From Massilia sp. KIM (GTDB lineage: Bacteria; Pseudomonadota; Gammaproteobacteria; Burkholderiales; Burkholderiaceae_D): DNA of 64,000 nucleotides. The stretch is taken from positions 372,001 to 436,000 of the forward strand of contig NZ_MVAD01000002.1 in the NCBI RefSeq assembly GCF_002007115.1. Direction: 5' to 3'. This document shows, one piece after another, positions 18,748-31,095 of this stretch (positions are counted from its first letter, which is position 1; every line of letters begins with the position of its first letter). The translations under genes and the position numbers were made by a program. The notes under the pieces are model-generated. The model was not told where the DNA came from. It did not search any database and worked only from the letters and a program-made list of their open reading frames with translations.

Positions 18748-18762
18748 GTCCTCCTTGAGCCG

Positions 18763-18779
18763 CCTGCCGGGCCGGCAGG
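18763..18779. promoter_or_regulatory. 17-bp palindrome just upstream of the M64 peptidase -10 box
   Basis: CCTGCCGG and CCGGCAGG surround a single G and form an uninterrupted palindrome. A TACAAT hexamer at 18782-18787, a likely -10 box, starts three bases later. The position in the promoter spacer suggests an operator or overlap with a terminator stem; there is no T-run. Confidence 0.35.
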
Positions 18780-18804
18780 ATTACAATGGCGCGATCTCGT
18801 CACC

Positions 18805-20229
18805 ATGGGAATCGCGATGCGCCATCTCCTGCTTGCCTTGTCCGCCGCGCTGCTGCTCGGCGCCGCCTCCGTCCACGCCGCCCAGCCGGCCACCATCCGC
18901 GTCGACTACACCCACAGCGGCAATGCGCTGCAGGATGGCTATGCGCTCGAGCGCGTGGTAGTCGAGCCCTTGCCCTGGCCGGGCAACCTGGCGAAGAACC
19001 TCGACGACACCAACCGCGGCCAGAACCGGGTCGAGGTGGTCGACGCCAGGACCGGCGACCTGCTGTACTCGCGCGGCTTCTCGACCATCTTCGGCGAATG
19101 GCGCAGCACCGAGGAAGCCACGAAGATCAGCCGCGCCTTCCAGGAGTCGGTGCGCTTTCCCAAGCCGGACCGCCCGGTGCGGGTGCGCATTCTCAAGCGC
19201 GACGAGCGCAACCAGTTCTCGGTGGCCTGGAGCGTCGACGTGGACACCGACGCCCAGGACGTGCTCAAGCAGCAGCCGCCCGCGCCGGCGAAACCGGTGG
19301 CGATCCAGGTCAGCGGCCCTTCGCCCGACAAGGTCGACCTCCTGATCCTGGGCGACGGCTACACCCAGGCCGAGATGAAGAAATTCGAGAGCGACGCGCG
19401 GCGCTTGTCGCAATACCTGTTCTCGGTCTCGCCCTTCCGCGAGCGGGCGAAGGATTTCAACGTGTGGGCAATGGCGGTGCCGACGCCGAAATCGGGCGTC
19501 TCGCGTCCCTCGACCGGCCTGCACAACCCGTCCACGCTGGGCACGCGCTACGACATCTTCGGCAGCGAGCGCTACGTGCTCACGCTGGATAACCGCGCGC
19601 TGCGCGACATCGCCCAGCATGCGCCTTACGAATTCATCGAGATCCTGGTCAACAACGAGACTTATGGCGGCGGCGGCATTTTCGGCCAGTTCAGCACCGC
19701 GGCAGCTGGCAACGCCTGGGCCAACTACCTGTTCGTGCACGAATTCGGCCACCACTTCGCCGGGCTCGCCGACGAGTACTACACCTCGCCGGTGGCCTAC
19801 CAGTCCGCGAGCGGGCGTCCGGAACCCTGGGAGCCGAACGTGACCGCGCTGCGCGATCCGGCGCAGCTGAAGTGGAAGCGCCACGTGAAGGCCGGCACGC
19901 CGCTGCCCACCGCCTGGCCCAAGGCGGAGTACGAGGAAGCCTCGCGCGCCTACCAGAAACAGCGCGCGGCGCTGCGCGCGGCGAACCGTCCGGAATCCGA
20001 GATGGACGCCCTGTTCCACGACGACCTCGCGCGCACCCGGGCGCTGTTCGACAAGCACCCGCACCGCCATGTGATCGGCGCCTTCGAGGGCGCGAACTAC
20101 GAGGCCAGCGGCTACTACCGGCCGGCGATGCAGTGCCTGATGTTCGACCGCAGCGAGAAGTTCTGTCCGGTGTGCCAGGACGGCATCGCCGAGATCATCG
20201 ACCTGTATGCGGGCGCTGCCAAGCGGTAA
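18805..20229 (+). CDS. Exported M64-family zinc metallopeptidase
   Basis: A 474-residue protein with a signal peptide (cleavage probably after SVHA) and an M64 (IgA-peptidase-like) catalytic domain. The zinc motif HEFGH is at residues 312-316, followed by HFAGLADEYY. An upstream beta-rich domain covers about residues 25-165. QCLMFDRSEKFCPVCQ near the C terminus holds the family's conserved cysteines. The start may instead be the ATG at 18817, which has GGGA at a good distance. The target protein is unknown. Confidence 0.88.
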   Translation: MGIAMRHLLLALSAALLLGAASVHAAQPATIRVDYTHSGNALQDGYALERVVVEPLPWPGNLAKNLDDTNRGQNRVEVVDARTGDLLYSRGFSTIFGEWRSTEEATKISRAFQESVRFPKPDRPVRVRILKRDERNQFSVAWSVDVDTDAQDVLKQQPPAPAKPVAIQVSGPSPDKVDLLILGDGYTQAEMKKFESDARRLSQYLFSVSPFRERAKDFNVWAMAVPTPKSGVSRPSTGLHNPSTLGTRYDIFGSERYVLTLDNRALRDIAQHAPYEFIEILVNNETYGGGGIFGQFSTAAAGNAWANYLFVHEFGHHFAGLADEYYTSPVAYQSASGRPEPWEPNVTALRDPAQLKWKRHVKAGTPLPTAWPKAEYEEASRAYQKQRAALRAANRPESEMDALFHDDLARTRALFDKHPHRHVIGAFEGANYEASGYYRPAMQCLMFDRSEKFCPVCQDGIAEIIDLYAGAAKR

Positions 20230-20372
20230 TCTTTGCTTACAAATGTCACCAGGTCTACGTGGGCTGACTAACAGACCTGCTCGAGCGTAGTGCCTATTCT
20301 GGAGTCCAGCTTAAACAAGAAACAGGGCGCGGGCCGAAGCCCCCGCTCATCGACCACCAGAAAGGAAACATC

Positions 20373-20855
20373 ATGAACAAACTGATCGCTACCCTCATCG
20401 CCGGCCTGCTGGCCACCGCCGCCCACGCCCAGACCACCACTGCGGCCGACAGCACGGTCGTCAAGGCCGAAGCCAAGGCCGAGAAAGACATCGCCAAGGC
20501 GGAGTCGAAGGAAATCAAGGCCGCCGCCAAGGCGGACGAGAAGGTGAGCAAGGCAGCCGCCAACGCCAACGAGAAGAAGGCCAAGGCGCACTCGGAGCTC
20601 GTGAAGGACCACGCCAACGCGGCCGAGAAGGTGGCCAAGGCCGATCCGGAAGACCGCGCGAAGGCCGTGGCCAAGGCGGAGGAGAAAATCGCCGACGCCA
20701 ACCACAAGGCCGAGAAGAAGATGATCAAGGCGGACGAGAAGCTGCTCAAAACCCAGGTCGATGCGGCGGCCGACAAGGCCCAGGCTGCGGCGAAGACCGA
20801 GCAGGTGCGCGCGGAAGCGGCGGCTGATGTGCACAAGGCTGCGGCGAAGCAGTAA
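20373..20855 (+). CDS. Exported Ala/Lys/Glu-rich coiled-coil protein
   Basis: A 160-residue protein with a clean signal peptide (MNKLIATLIAGLLATAAHA). The mature part is almost entirely Ala, Lys, Glu and Asp, with irregular KAEAKAEK-like units, and should form a long charged helix or coiled coil. CAGAAAGGA precedes the ATG. A strong intrinsic terminator follows 19 bp after the stop, so it is probably a single-gene transcript. The composition resembles helical cell-envelope or desiccation-type proteins, but no family is assigned. Confidence 0.78.
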   Translation: MNKLIATLIAGLLATAAHAQTTTAADSTVVKAEAKAEKDIAKAESKEIKAAAKADEKVSKAAANANEKKAKAHSELVKDHANAAEKVAKADPEDRAKAVAKAEEKIADANHKAEKKMIKADEKLLKTQVDAAADKAQAAAKTEQVRAEAAADVHKAAAKQ

Positions 20856-20874
20856 TCGTGTTCTGCTGATGGAG

Positions 20875-20905
20875 AAACGCCGGCTTGATGCCGGCGTTTG
20901 TTTTT
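20875..20905 (+). terminator. Intrinsic terminator after the Ala/Lys-rich gene
   Basis: A perfect 10-bp stem (AAACGCCGGC with GCCGGCGTTT), loop TTGAT, is followed by TGTTTTT on the plus strand. It closes the 20373-20855 gene. Confidence 0.9.
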
Positions 20906-20922
20906 GCGGTGGTGGTGTGCGC

Positions 20923-21037
20923 TGAACTTGGGTTCCCGCCTTCGCGGGAACGACGTTCAATGGGCTGCGGGCCTTCGACATCAGATTGGGTCGGCACACT
21001 AAAACCGTCGTTCCCGCGAAGGCGGGAACCCAAGTTC
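20923..21037. repeat. Two-arm REP-like element before parC
   Basis: Two inverted arms carry the core TTCCCGCCTTCGCGGGAA or its reverse, next to AACTTGG or CCAAGTT. The stem here uses CCCGC/GCGGG where other copies use CCGGC/GCCGG, so base pairing is kept although the sequence differs. Confidence 0.88.
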
Positions 21038-21106
21038 GCCGCGCAGCCACTTACTCAAGTTCGCCGCGCAGCCACTAACCCCAGTTCGTCGCGCAGCCAC
21101 TAACCC
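21032..21106. repeat. Three 25-bp tandem repeats
   Basis: Three head-to-tail copies (21032-21056, 21057-21081, 21082-21106) share AGTTCGCCGCGCAGCCACT with few changes. They start at the outer end of the right REP arm and extend towards the parC terminator. Confidence 0.85.
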
Positions 21107-21118
21107 AAGCTTGATGAG

Positions 21119-21148
21119 CAAAAAAAACGCCGGCATTAAGCCGGCGCT
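21119..21148 (-). terminator. Intrinsic terminator of parC
   Basis: On the minus strand, CGCCGGC and GCCGGCG pair around TTAAT, and a run of T residues follows directly. It sits six bases past the parC stop codon. Confidence 0.88.
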
Positions 21149-21153
21149 CACAC

Positions 21154-23496
<2,343 letters not shown>

Positions 23497-23538
23497 GTTG
23501 TTTGTTCGGTTTGTGGCGGGAGCTGCGGGTATGTTGGG

Positions 23539-23659
23539 AAACTTGGGTTCCCGCCTCCGCGGGAACGACGGTTTTCAAGGCAAACGACAGGATCTATGGA
23601 AGCGTCCCTTTCGCCGCTTTGAAACAACGTCATCCAGGCGCAGGTCGGGATCCAAGTTT
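23539..23659. repeat. Degenerate two-arm REP-like element between parE and parC
   Basis: The left arm (AAACTTGGGTTCCCGCC onward) keeps its hairpin core, with one base change to CCTCCGCGGG. The right arm ends in GGGATCCAAGTTT but its core is decayed. It fills most of the 184-bp parE-parC gap. Confidence 0.75.
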
Positions 23660-23680
23660 GGCTAGCAAACCGTTAGCCCA

Positions 23681-25678
<1,998 letters not shown>

Positions 25679-25833
25679 GCTGATGTTCTTAAAATCAATG
25701 CTTGCGCATTCTATCTTGTCGCGGGGGAATAGTTAGCTTTTACCGCCACGCCAAACGTGCTTGTTAGTCCGCACCATTGTGCTAGATTAAAACGATGTCA
25801 CTCGCGAGATGCCGAGGAAAGGCTGGAAAAGCG

Positions 25834-26700
25834 ATGCACGCACCCAGATATCCATTCACCATCCGCCTGGTCGGGTTCGCGCCAAGGGAGTGCGCGCAGC
25901 TCGACCTTTTGCTCGCGCAATGCCCACCACCGGGGGCGTCGTATTTTTGCCTGCACGACGACAGTTTGCAAGAACCCGACATCTATATCGCCGACGGCAG
26001 CAACCCGGAGGCGCTCGCGCGCCTGTCCTGCCTGCCGCCCGGCGCCCTGCAACCCATCCTCCTGATCGGCGGCGACGGCAGCCGCGCCTGGCGCACCCTG
26101 CAGCGTCCGCTCGACCCCGGGCGCCTGTGCGACACCCTGGCCGAGCTGCTTGACGCCCGGGTGCAGGCCCTGGCCGCGCTCACCGCGCGCGGCGAGTGCA
26201 GCCTGCCCGAGCGCCGCCGCAAGCCGCGCCTGACGCCCGATCGCGAGCCGCCCGAACATTACGTGCGGCTGCGCCACGGTCCGCCGGACGGCGCCGTCCT
26301 GATCATCGACAAGGGCGGGGCCTTCCGCGACCACGTGGCGCAGGTGGTCGGCAGCAAGCTGGCCGCGGAGGGCAGGGAAGCCCGTTGCGGCAGACCGGTC
26401 GAGTGGACCGACAGTTCGCGCGCCGCCGTGCGCCTGTGCGACGAAACCCCCGTCTCGCTGGTGATGATCAACACCTGCACACCGGGCATCGAGCCCTACA
26501 GCCTGAGCAGCGCCATCAAGTCGCAGGAGGGCGCGGGGCGCACCGCCGTGCTGTTCCTGGTCGGGCAATCCTTCAAGTACGACAGCCTGCGCGCCCGCGA
26601 TGCCGGCGTGCGCGGCTTGCTCGACAAACCGGTGGCGGACCGCCATCTGGTGGCGACTTTCCAGAAATTGCTGGCCTTGCCGGCGCCAAAACTACTGTAA
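25834..26700 (+). CDS. Protein with a degenerate C-terminal receiver domain
   Basis: A 288-residue protein not recognised as a named family. Its C-terminal 125 residues follow the receiver (REC) pattern: VLIIDKGGAFRDH at the start, LVMINTCTPG where a phosphorylatable Asp is expected, and LLDKPV with the conserved Lys. The Asp position is Asn, so ordinary phosphorylation is unlikely. The N-terminal half may be a second, more diverged REC-like fold (LLIGGDGSRAW). The start at 25834 follows GGAAA; an earlier ATG at 25795 has no such site. Confidence 0.75.
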   Translation: MHAPRYPFTIRLVGFAPRECAQLDLLLAQCPPPGASYFCLHDDSLQEPDIYIADGSNPEALARLSCLPPGALQPILLIGGDGSRAWRTLQRPLDPGRLCDTLAELLDARVQALAALTARGECSLPERRRKPRLTPDREPPEHYVRLRHGPPDGAVLIIDKGGAFRDHVAQVVGSKLAAEGREARCGRPVEWTDSSRAAVRLCDETPVSLVMINTCTPGIEPYSLSSAIKSQEGAGRTAVLFLVGQSFKYDSLRARDAGVRGLLDKPVADRHLVATFQKLLALPAPKLL

Positions 26701-26828
26701 TTGCATACAGTATCGTCCCAAATTGGGTTTCGTGCAAGCTGCCGTTTTGCAACGCCACACCCACAAACGATGAGATTTTTGTAACAAGTCCATATTGTGC
26801 GCGGCCGTGGCGACGTTATATTTGCATT

Positions 26829-27842
26829 ATGGTTGAACACAATCACAAGCTGCCCGAGGAAGGCCCCGGCGAGGAACCCGGGCCGCCGATCGAAAAAGAT
26901 CCGGACACGCCGGTGCGCGTCCCCGACCGGCGCGCCACCGAGCCGCCGGGACGCGGCGGGCGCGCCCGCTACCAGCGCGACGGCGACACCCCGCTGGCCC
27001 TGGCCGGGCGGGTGCTGACCTCGCGTTTTCGCGCGATGCGCGAGCGCTTCAACCGCGATTTCATGCAGCGCACCCTGCACATCGGGGTCTCGGCGCGGAT
27101 CTTCCACCCCGAACCCGGCGCGCGCGGGCTGCTCAGCAAGAATCTCCAGTATCTCGAGGAATCGATCGCCCAGTGGGTGATGTCGCGCGACGTGCTGGTG
27201 TTCATGATCCCGACGGTCAATACCAACGGCCTGCTTCACCCCAGTAACATCACCTTGCGCCACTATGCCCGCCATCTCGACGGCCTAGTGCTGCAGGGCG
27301 GGGCGGATGTGGCGCCCCAGACCTATTCCGAAACCCCGACCAGGCCGGAATGGGCGGGCGACCGTGCGCGCGACGTCTACGAGCTGGAACTGCTGCACGA
27401 ATTCGTCGACGCCGGCAAGCCGGTGCTGGGCGTTTGCCGCGGCTGCCAGCTCATCAACGTGGCTTTCGGCGGCACGCTCTACCAGGATGTGGCCACCAAT
27501 GTCCCCGAGGCGCTGGCTCACGTGCACGACCTGTACGACGCCCACCGCCACGAGATCGTCTTCCCCCAGGGTTCAACCCTGAGCCGCATGTTCCCCAACA
27601 CGCGCAAGGCGGTGGTCAATTCGATCCACCACCAGGCGGTGAAGGAGCTCGGGCGCGACATCGTGGTCGAGGCCTATTCCGAGCCGGACGGCATCGTCGA
27701 GGCGATCCGCTACCGCCGCGCCGATTTCGTGATGGGCCTGCAATGGCATCCGGAATTCCACCGCGCCGGCGGGGTCGACCTGCTCGACTGCACCCCGGTG
27801 CTGGACGAATTCCTGCGCGCCGCCCGCGAGACCCGGCTCTGA
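26829..27842 (+). CDS. Class-I amidotransferase-like (C26) gamma-glutamyl hydrolase
   Basis: A 337-residue protein of the PuuD/peptidase C26 type, which hydrolyses gamma-glutamyl amides such as gamma-glutamyl-GABA. The nucleophile Cys203 is in GVCRGCQLINVAFGG, and the His-Glu pair is in LQWHPEF near the C terminus. LQGGADVAPQTY is a further family segment. The first 75 residues are an unusual charged, Pro-rich extension that precedes the catalytic fold. No ribosome-binding site is evident at 26829, so a downstream start inside the extension is possible. Confidence 0.85.
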   Translation: MVEHNHKLPEEGPGEEPGPPIEKDPDTPVRVPDRRATEPPGRGGRARYQRDGDTPLALAGRVLTSRFRAMRERFNRDFMQRTLHIGVSARIFHPEPGARGLLSKNLQYLEESIAQWVMSRDVLVFMIPTVNTNGLLHPSNITLRHYARHLDGLVLQGGADVAPQTYSETPTRPEWAGDRARDVYELELLHEFVDAGKPVLGVCRGCQLINVAFGGTLYQDVATNVPEALAHVHDLYDAHRHEIVFPQGSTLSRMFPNTRKAVVNSIHHQAVKELGRDIVVEAYSEPDGIVEAIRYRRADFVMGLQWHPEFHRAGGVDLLDCTPVLDEFLRAARETRL

Positions 27843-27897
27843 CCCCGACCTGTCGCTGAAAACGCTTGCTTTCGTCCGACACCCGGACAATAATTGG

Positions 27898-27916
27898 AAT
27901 GAGAATCATTCTCATT
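27898..27916. promoter_or_regulatory. Fur box
   Basis: AATGAGAATCATTCTCATT is a perfect 9-1-9 inverted repeat and closely matches the classic iron-box consensus. It lies 36 bp before the ATG of the 27952-28287 gene, which predicts iron-dependent repression by Fur. Confidence 0.88.
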
Positions 27917-27951
27917 CGTGAATCGAGCAAGGTTTCCAGGAGAGAGGCGGC

Positions 27952-28287
27952 ATGACTATTTCTTTTGAAGGCGACGCAGCAGCCCCGGCCGGACGCAGCC
28001 AGGACGCGCTGCTGGTCGCATCCCTGTTGCACCTGATGTCGCACTACACGGCGCGCGGCGCGGACGAACCGCCCTGCGTCAAGCTGGCCTCGGTGATCGA
28101 GCGCCACCTGGCGGCGCTGTCGCGCATGCCGGAAGTCGACCCGGTGCTGCGCGCCACCTGCGAGCAACTGACCGAACAGTGGGCGACGCTGGTCGACGCC
28201 AAGCTGCCCGCGCCCGCGCGGCCGCCCTTGCTGGCGCGTTTCATGCGCGGGGCCTGGTCGGGCAAGGCTGCCGCCGTCGCCGGCTGA
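27952..28287 (+). CDS. Small Fur-regulated protein of unknown function
   Basis: A 111-residue, mostly helical protein with no signal peptide or membrane segment. The recognisable core is LLVASLLHLMSHYTARG followed by CVKLASVIERHLAALSRMP. CAGGAGAGAGG upstream of the ATG is a strong ribosome-binding site, and a perfect Fur box sits in its promoter region. It is monocistronic and convergent with the ArsR-type regulator. The iron link comes from the operator; no biochemical role can be assigned. Confidence 0.82.
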   Translation: MTISFEGDAAAPAGRSQDALLVASLLHLMSHYTARGADEPPCVKLASVIERHLAALSRMPEVDPVLRATCEQLTEQWATLVDAKLPAPARPPLLARFMRGAWSGKAAAVAG

Positions 28288-28315
28288 TCGTCGCGCACCG
28301 ATAGCGCGCGCCAGC

Positions 28316-28990
28316 TCAGCCCAGCCAGTCGCGCAGCGCCGCTTCGCCCGCGGCGCTGAAGCGCATTACCCGCGAATCCGGCTCGCGCTGCGCCCAGCCC
28401 AGTTGTTCGCAGCGCGCCAGGAGCGCGGCGCCGAGCCGGCCGGCCAGATGGTGGCGCCGCTCACTCCAGTCCAGGCAACTGCGGCACAGCGGGCGCCGGC
28501 CCGCCGGCGCATCCGCGTCGATGTCCAGGCGCGCCACCAGCGCCCGTCCCGCCGCGGTCAAGCCCATCCCTTCTGCGCCGAGCGCGAAGGCGCCTTGCGC
28601 CAGCATAAGTTCGTAGACCAGCACCCCGAGTTCCCCCGCCAGGTGGTCGTAGCAGACCCGCGCCTTGCGCAGCGCCGGTTCGCGCGGACCGGGCAGCAGT
28701 GGCAGGGCGTTCAGGCCGAAGGCCACGCCCATCAGCGACTCCAGCATGTGCGCGACCTCAGGGTCGGCGATGCGGAAGTAGCGGTGCCGTCCCTGAGACT
28801 CGACGCTCAGCAGGCCGGCGGCCTGCAGCTTGGCCAGGTGGGCGCTGATGGTCTGGCGCGTGACGCCGGCCGCGTCGGCCAGCTCGGTGGCCGTGAGCGC
28901 GCGCCCGGCCATCAGCAGGTTCAGCACCTGGGCGCGTGCATGATCGCCGATCAGCGCGGCGATGGCGGTGATGTTGGGTCCGTCCTTCAT
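28316..28990 (-). CDS. ArsR-type winged-helix regulator
   Basis: A 224-residue transcription factor. The N-terminal 90 residues form an ArsR-like winged helix: ARAQVLNLLMAGRALTATEL, then the recognition segment VTRQTISAHLAKLQAAGL, then the wing with GRHRYFRI. The C-terminal 130 residues hold CRSCLDWSERRHHLAGRLG, typical of ArsR relatives with an extra domain. It is divergent from the NIPSNAP/ABM pair and probably regulates it, since the promoters share a 72-bp gap. The effector is unknown. Confidence 0.88.
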   Translation of the reverse strand: MKDGPNITAIAALIGDHARAQVLNLLMAGRALTATELADAAGVTRQTISAHLAKLQAAGLLSVESQGRHRYFRIADPEVAHMLESLMGVAFGLNALPLLPGPREPALRKARVCYDHLAGELGVLVYELMLAQGAFALGAEGMGLTAAGRALVARLDIDADAPAGRRPLCRSCLDWSERRHHLAGRLGAALLARCEQLGWAQREPDSRVMRFSAAGEAALRDWLG

Positions 28991-29062
28991 GCTTCGATCT
29001 TAGCCGAAGCATCCGGCAGGGTCCAAGGACTACAGTGGCGGCTCCAATTATGAGGAGCTTCC

Positions 29063-29410
29063 ATGACCATCACCTGCTTCATCCGCTACCAGATCGATCC
29101 CTTCCAGCGCGAGGAATTCCGCCGCTACGCCGACAACTGGGGCCGCATCATTCCCCGCTGCGGCGGCGACCTGCTCGGCTATTTCCTGCCGCACGAGGGC
29201 AGCAACGACGTGGCCTGGGGCCTGATCGCCTTCGACAGCCTGGCCGCCTACGAGGCCTACCGCCAGCGCCTCAGGCAGGACGAGGAGGCGCGCGCCAACT
29301 TCGCGCTGGCCCAGCAGCAGCGCTTCATCTTGCGCGAAGAGCGGACCTTCCTCGAGAATGTCGCCACCACCATGCGTCCAGGAGGCTGGCATGATCGCCG
29401 TGATCTTTGA
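29063..29410 (+). CDS. NIPSNAP-family protein
   Basis: A 115-residue dimeric alpha/beta-barrel-type protein. [46 protein letters not shown] is the typical NIPSNAP N-terminal half. GAGGAG directly before the ATG is a strong ribosome-binding site, and TACAGT at 29032 may be a -10 box. It overlaps the following ABM gene by 20 bases, so the two are co-translated. The family is often linked to small-molecule or redox handling; the substrate is unknown. Confidence 0.87.
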   Translation: MTITCFIRYQIDPFQREEFRRYADNWGRIIPRCGGDLLGYFLPHEGSNDVAWGLIAFDSLAAYEAYRQRLRQDEEARANFALAQQQRFILREERTFLENVATTMRPGGWHDRRDL

Positions 29411-29741
29411 AGTCGAACCCGAGCCCGCCCAGCGGCAGACCTATCTCGACATCGCCGCGCGCCTGCGCACCGAGCTCGAAGCCATCGACGGCTTCCTGTC
29501 GATCGAGCGCTTCGAGTCGCTGTCGCGTCCAGGGCGCATCCTGTCGCTTTCGTTCTGGCGCGACGAGGAGGCGGTGCAGCGCTGGCGCACCCTCGAGTCG
29601 CACCGCGCGGCGCAGACCGCCGGCAGGGCCGGCATCTTCCGCGACTATCGCCTGCGGGTGGCGACGGTGGTGCGCGACTACGGCCTGCACCAGCGGGATG
29701 AAGCGCCGCCGGATTCGCGCGCGGCGCATCCCGCAGCTTGA
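29391..29741 (+). CDS. Antibiotic-biosynthesis-monooxygenase (ABM) domain protein
   Basis: A 116-residue ABM-type protein with the ferredoxin-like fold pattern, starting [19 protein letters not shown]. It continues with [28 protein letters not shown]. Such proteins include cofactor-free monooxygenases and heme-degrading enzymes. AGGAGG fixes the start at 29391. It is coupled to the NIPSNAP gene upstream, and its last 64 bases overlap the 3' end of the convergent PEP-CTERM gene. Confidence 0.88.
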   Translation: MIAVIFEVEPEPAQRQTYLDIAARLRTELEAIDGFLSIERFESLSRPGRILSLSFWRDEEAVQRWRTLESHRAAQTAGRAGIFRDYRLRVATVVRDYGLHQRDEAPPDSRAAHPAA

Positions 29742-30415
29742 TGCTTCCCCGGGAAGGGGCGGCGCCACAGTCCAAGCAGGGTGGCGCCGAGGATCAGCAT
29801 CAAGGGGGCAGGCGCCTCCGGAACGGGCGAGGTCACCGCCTGCGCGATCGACTCGATCTGGTAGAAATATTCGCCGCTGGCCGTGTAGCCGGATCCGTTC
29901 ACGAACTCCAGCCACAGCGTGCCGCTGCGTTCGTAGCTGGGGCGGAGCTCGCCGACATACTGTCCCACATCGCCGTAGACATCGTCGCTGTCGCGCATCC
30001 ACTGGCGGTTCTTGGGATGACCCCATTCCGCGATGGCGACGAAGGCGATCGAGGTGGTTCCAGACTGCTGCGCGCCGGGAAAAGGCTGGGTTTGCATGGC
30101 GAGGTCGACGTCCAGGCCGAGGGAAACCCGGGTATTCGAAGAGAACTCGAACAGGCCGCGCCGCTCGGCGAAGTCCGCCACCCGTAGTTCTTCGCCCGGC
30201 TTTGGCATCAGGAAGAGCGATTGCGTGAGCGGGTCCATGCCGGCTTCCATGAACCGGAACCACGGCGCCTCGCCGTCATCGGGCGCCAGGTCGGTCAGCA
30301 CGAAGCGCAGGTTGGAGGCGCTCGCCTCGATGCTGACCTGGGCCCCAGCCGGCGTGGCCAGCCAGGCGGAACCAGCAAGCAGCAGACACAGACCACCCGT
30401 ACGCGCTCTCATCAT
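29678..30415 (-). CDS. PEP-CTERM-type exported protein with a C-terminal tail
   Basis: A 245-residue protein with a signal peptide (LCLLLAGSAWLATPAGA) and an extracellular beta-rich middle. Near the C terminus it has SPVPEAPAPLMLILGATLLGLWRR, which is the PEP-CTERM sorting signal: a short Pro-Glu-Ala-Pro motif, a hydrophobic helix and basic residues. Unlike usual members it does not stop there. A further 26 residues follow, and this extension overlaps the convergent ABM gene. A lost stop codon is the simplest explanation. Confidence 0.82.
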   Translation of the reverse strand: MMRARTGGLCLLLAGSAWLATPAGAQVSIEASASNLRFVLTDLAPDDGEAPWFRFMEAGMDPLTQSLFLMPKPGEELRVADFAERRGLFEFSSNTRVSLGLDVDLAMQTQPFPGAQQSGTTSIAFVAIAEWGHPKNRQWMRDSDDVYGDVGQYVGELRPSYERSGTLWLEFVNGSGYTASGEYFYQIESIAQAVTSPVPEAPAPLMLILGATLLGLWRRPFPGKHQAAGCAARESGGASSRWCRP

Positions 30416-30584
30416 GCCGCTCTCCTGATAGTGGGCGCGCCGTTGTGGGGGCGCGTGAACCGACAGTAACCCAGGCGTCCGGCGCGCACGATAGCGGGGC
30501 CAACATTTGTCTGCAGGCTGCCACAGGCGGCGCGCCGCCGCTCTGGCCTACAATGGGCAGTCACGAGTTCAAAAGGAGCCGAGC

Positions 30585-30965
30585 ATGTTGAAAGGAAGCT
30601 GCCTGTGCGGGGCCGTCGCCTACCGCGTCGATGGTCCTGTCGAAAGCGCCAGCCACTGCTTCTGCACGATGTGCCAGAAGCAGCACGGCGCCGGATCGGG
30701 CACCTATGCCAATGTCGCCCGCGCCGACCTGCGCATCGAGCGCGGCGAGGACAGCATCGCCGAATACGTCTCGTCCGATCACGGCCGGCGCGCCTTCTGC
30801 CGCGTTTGCGGCTCCTCGCTGTTCTGGCGCAGCGAGGACACGCCGGAACGCATCGCGGTCACGCTCGGCACCCTGGACACGCCCTTCACCGAGCCGGTCG
30901 AGATCGAGCTGTTCGCAGAGACCAAGCCCGGGTGGCTGCCGGCGCGCGATCCGGCCGGCGTGTAG
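30585..30965 (+). CDS. GFA/CENP-V family zinc protein
   Basis: A 126-residue protein of the GFA family (glutathione-dependent formaldehyde-activating-like). The zinc-binding cysteines are in GSCLCGAVAYRV, CFCTMCQKQHGA and FCRVCGSSLFW, the normal order. AAAAGGAG supports the start at 30585 and TACAAT at 30549 could be the -10 box. The family is broad, and formaldehyde activity cannot be inferred for this member. Confidence 0.9.
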   Translation: MLKGSCLCGAVAYRVDGPVESASHCFCTMCQKQHGAGSGTYANVARADLRIERGEDSIAEYVSSDHGRRAFCRVCGSSLFWRSEDTPERIAVTLGTLDTPFTEPVEIELFAETKPGWLPARDPAGV

Positions 30966-31095
30966 CACGGCCAGGCGCGGCGCGCGGAACGGGCCGACCC
31001 TCGCCAGAGCGGCCTCGGTCGCCGCCGGGCCGCACGGAAAGGTTGTTGTCACTCGGCAACGAGGTCGAGAATTCTCTGGATAATGTTGAACAGGT

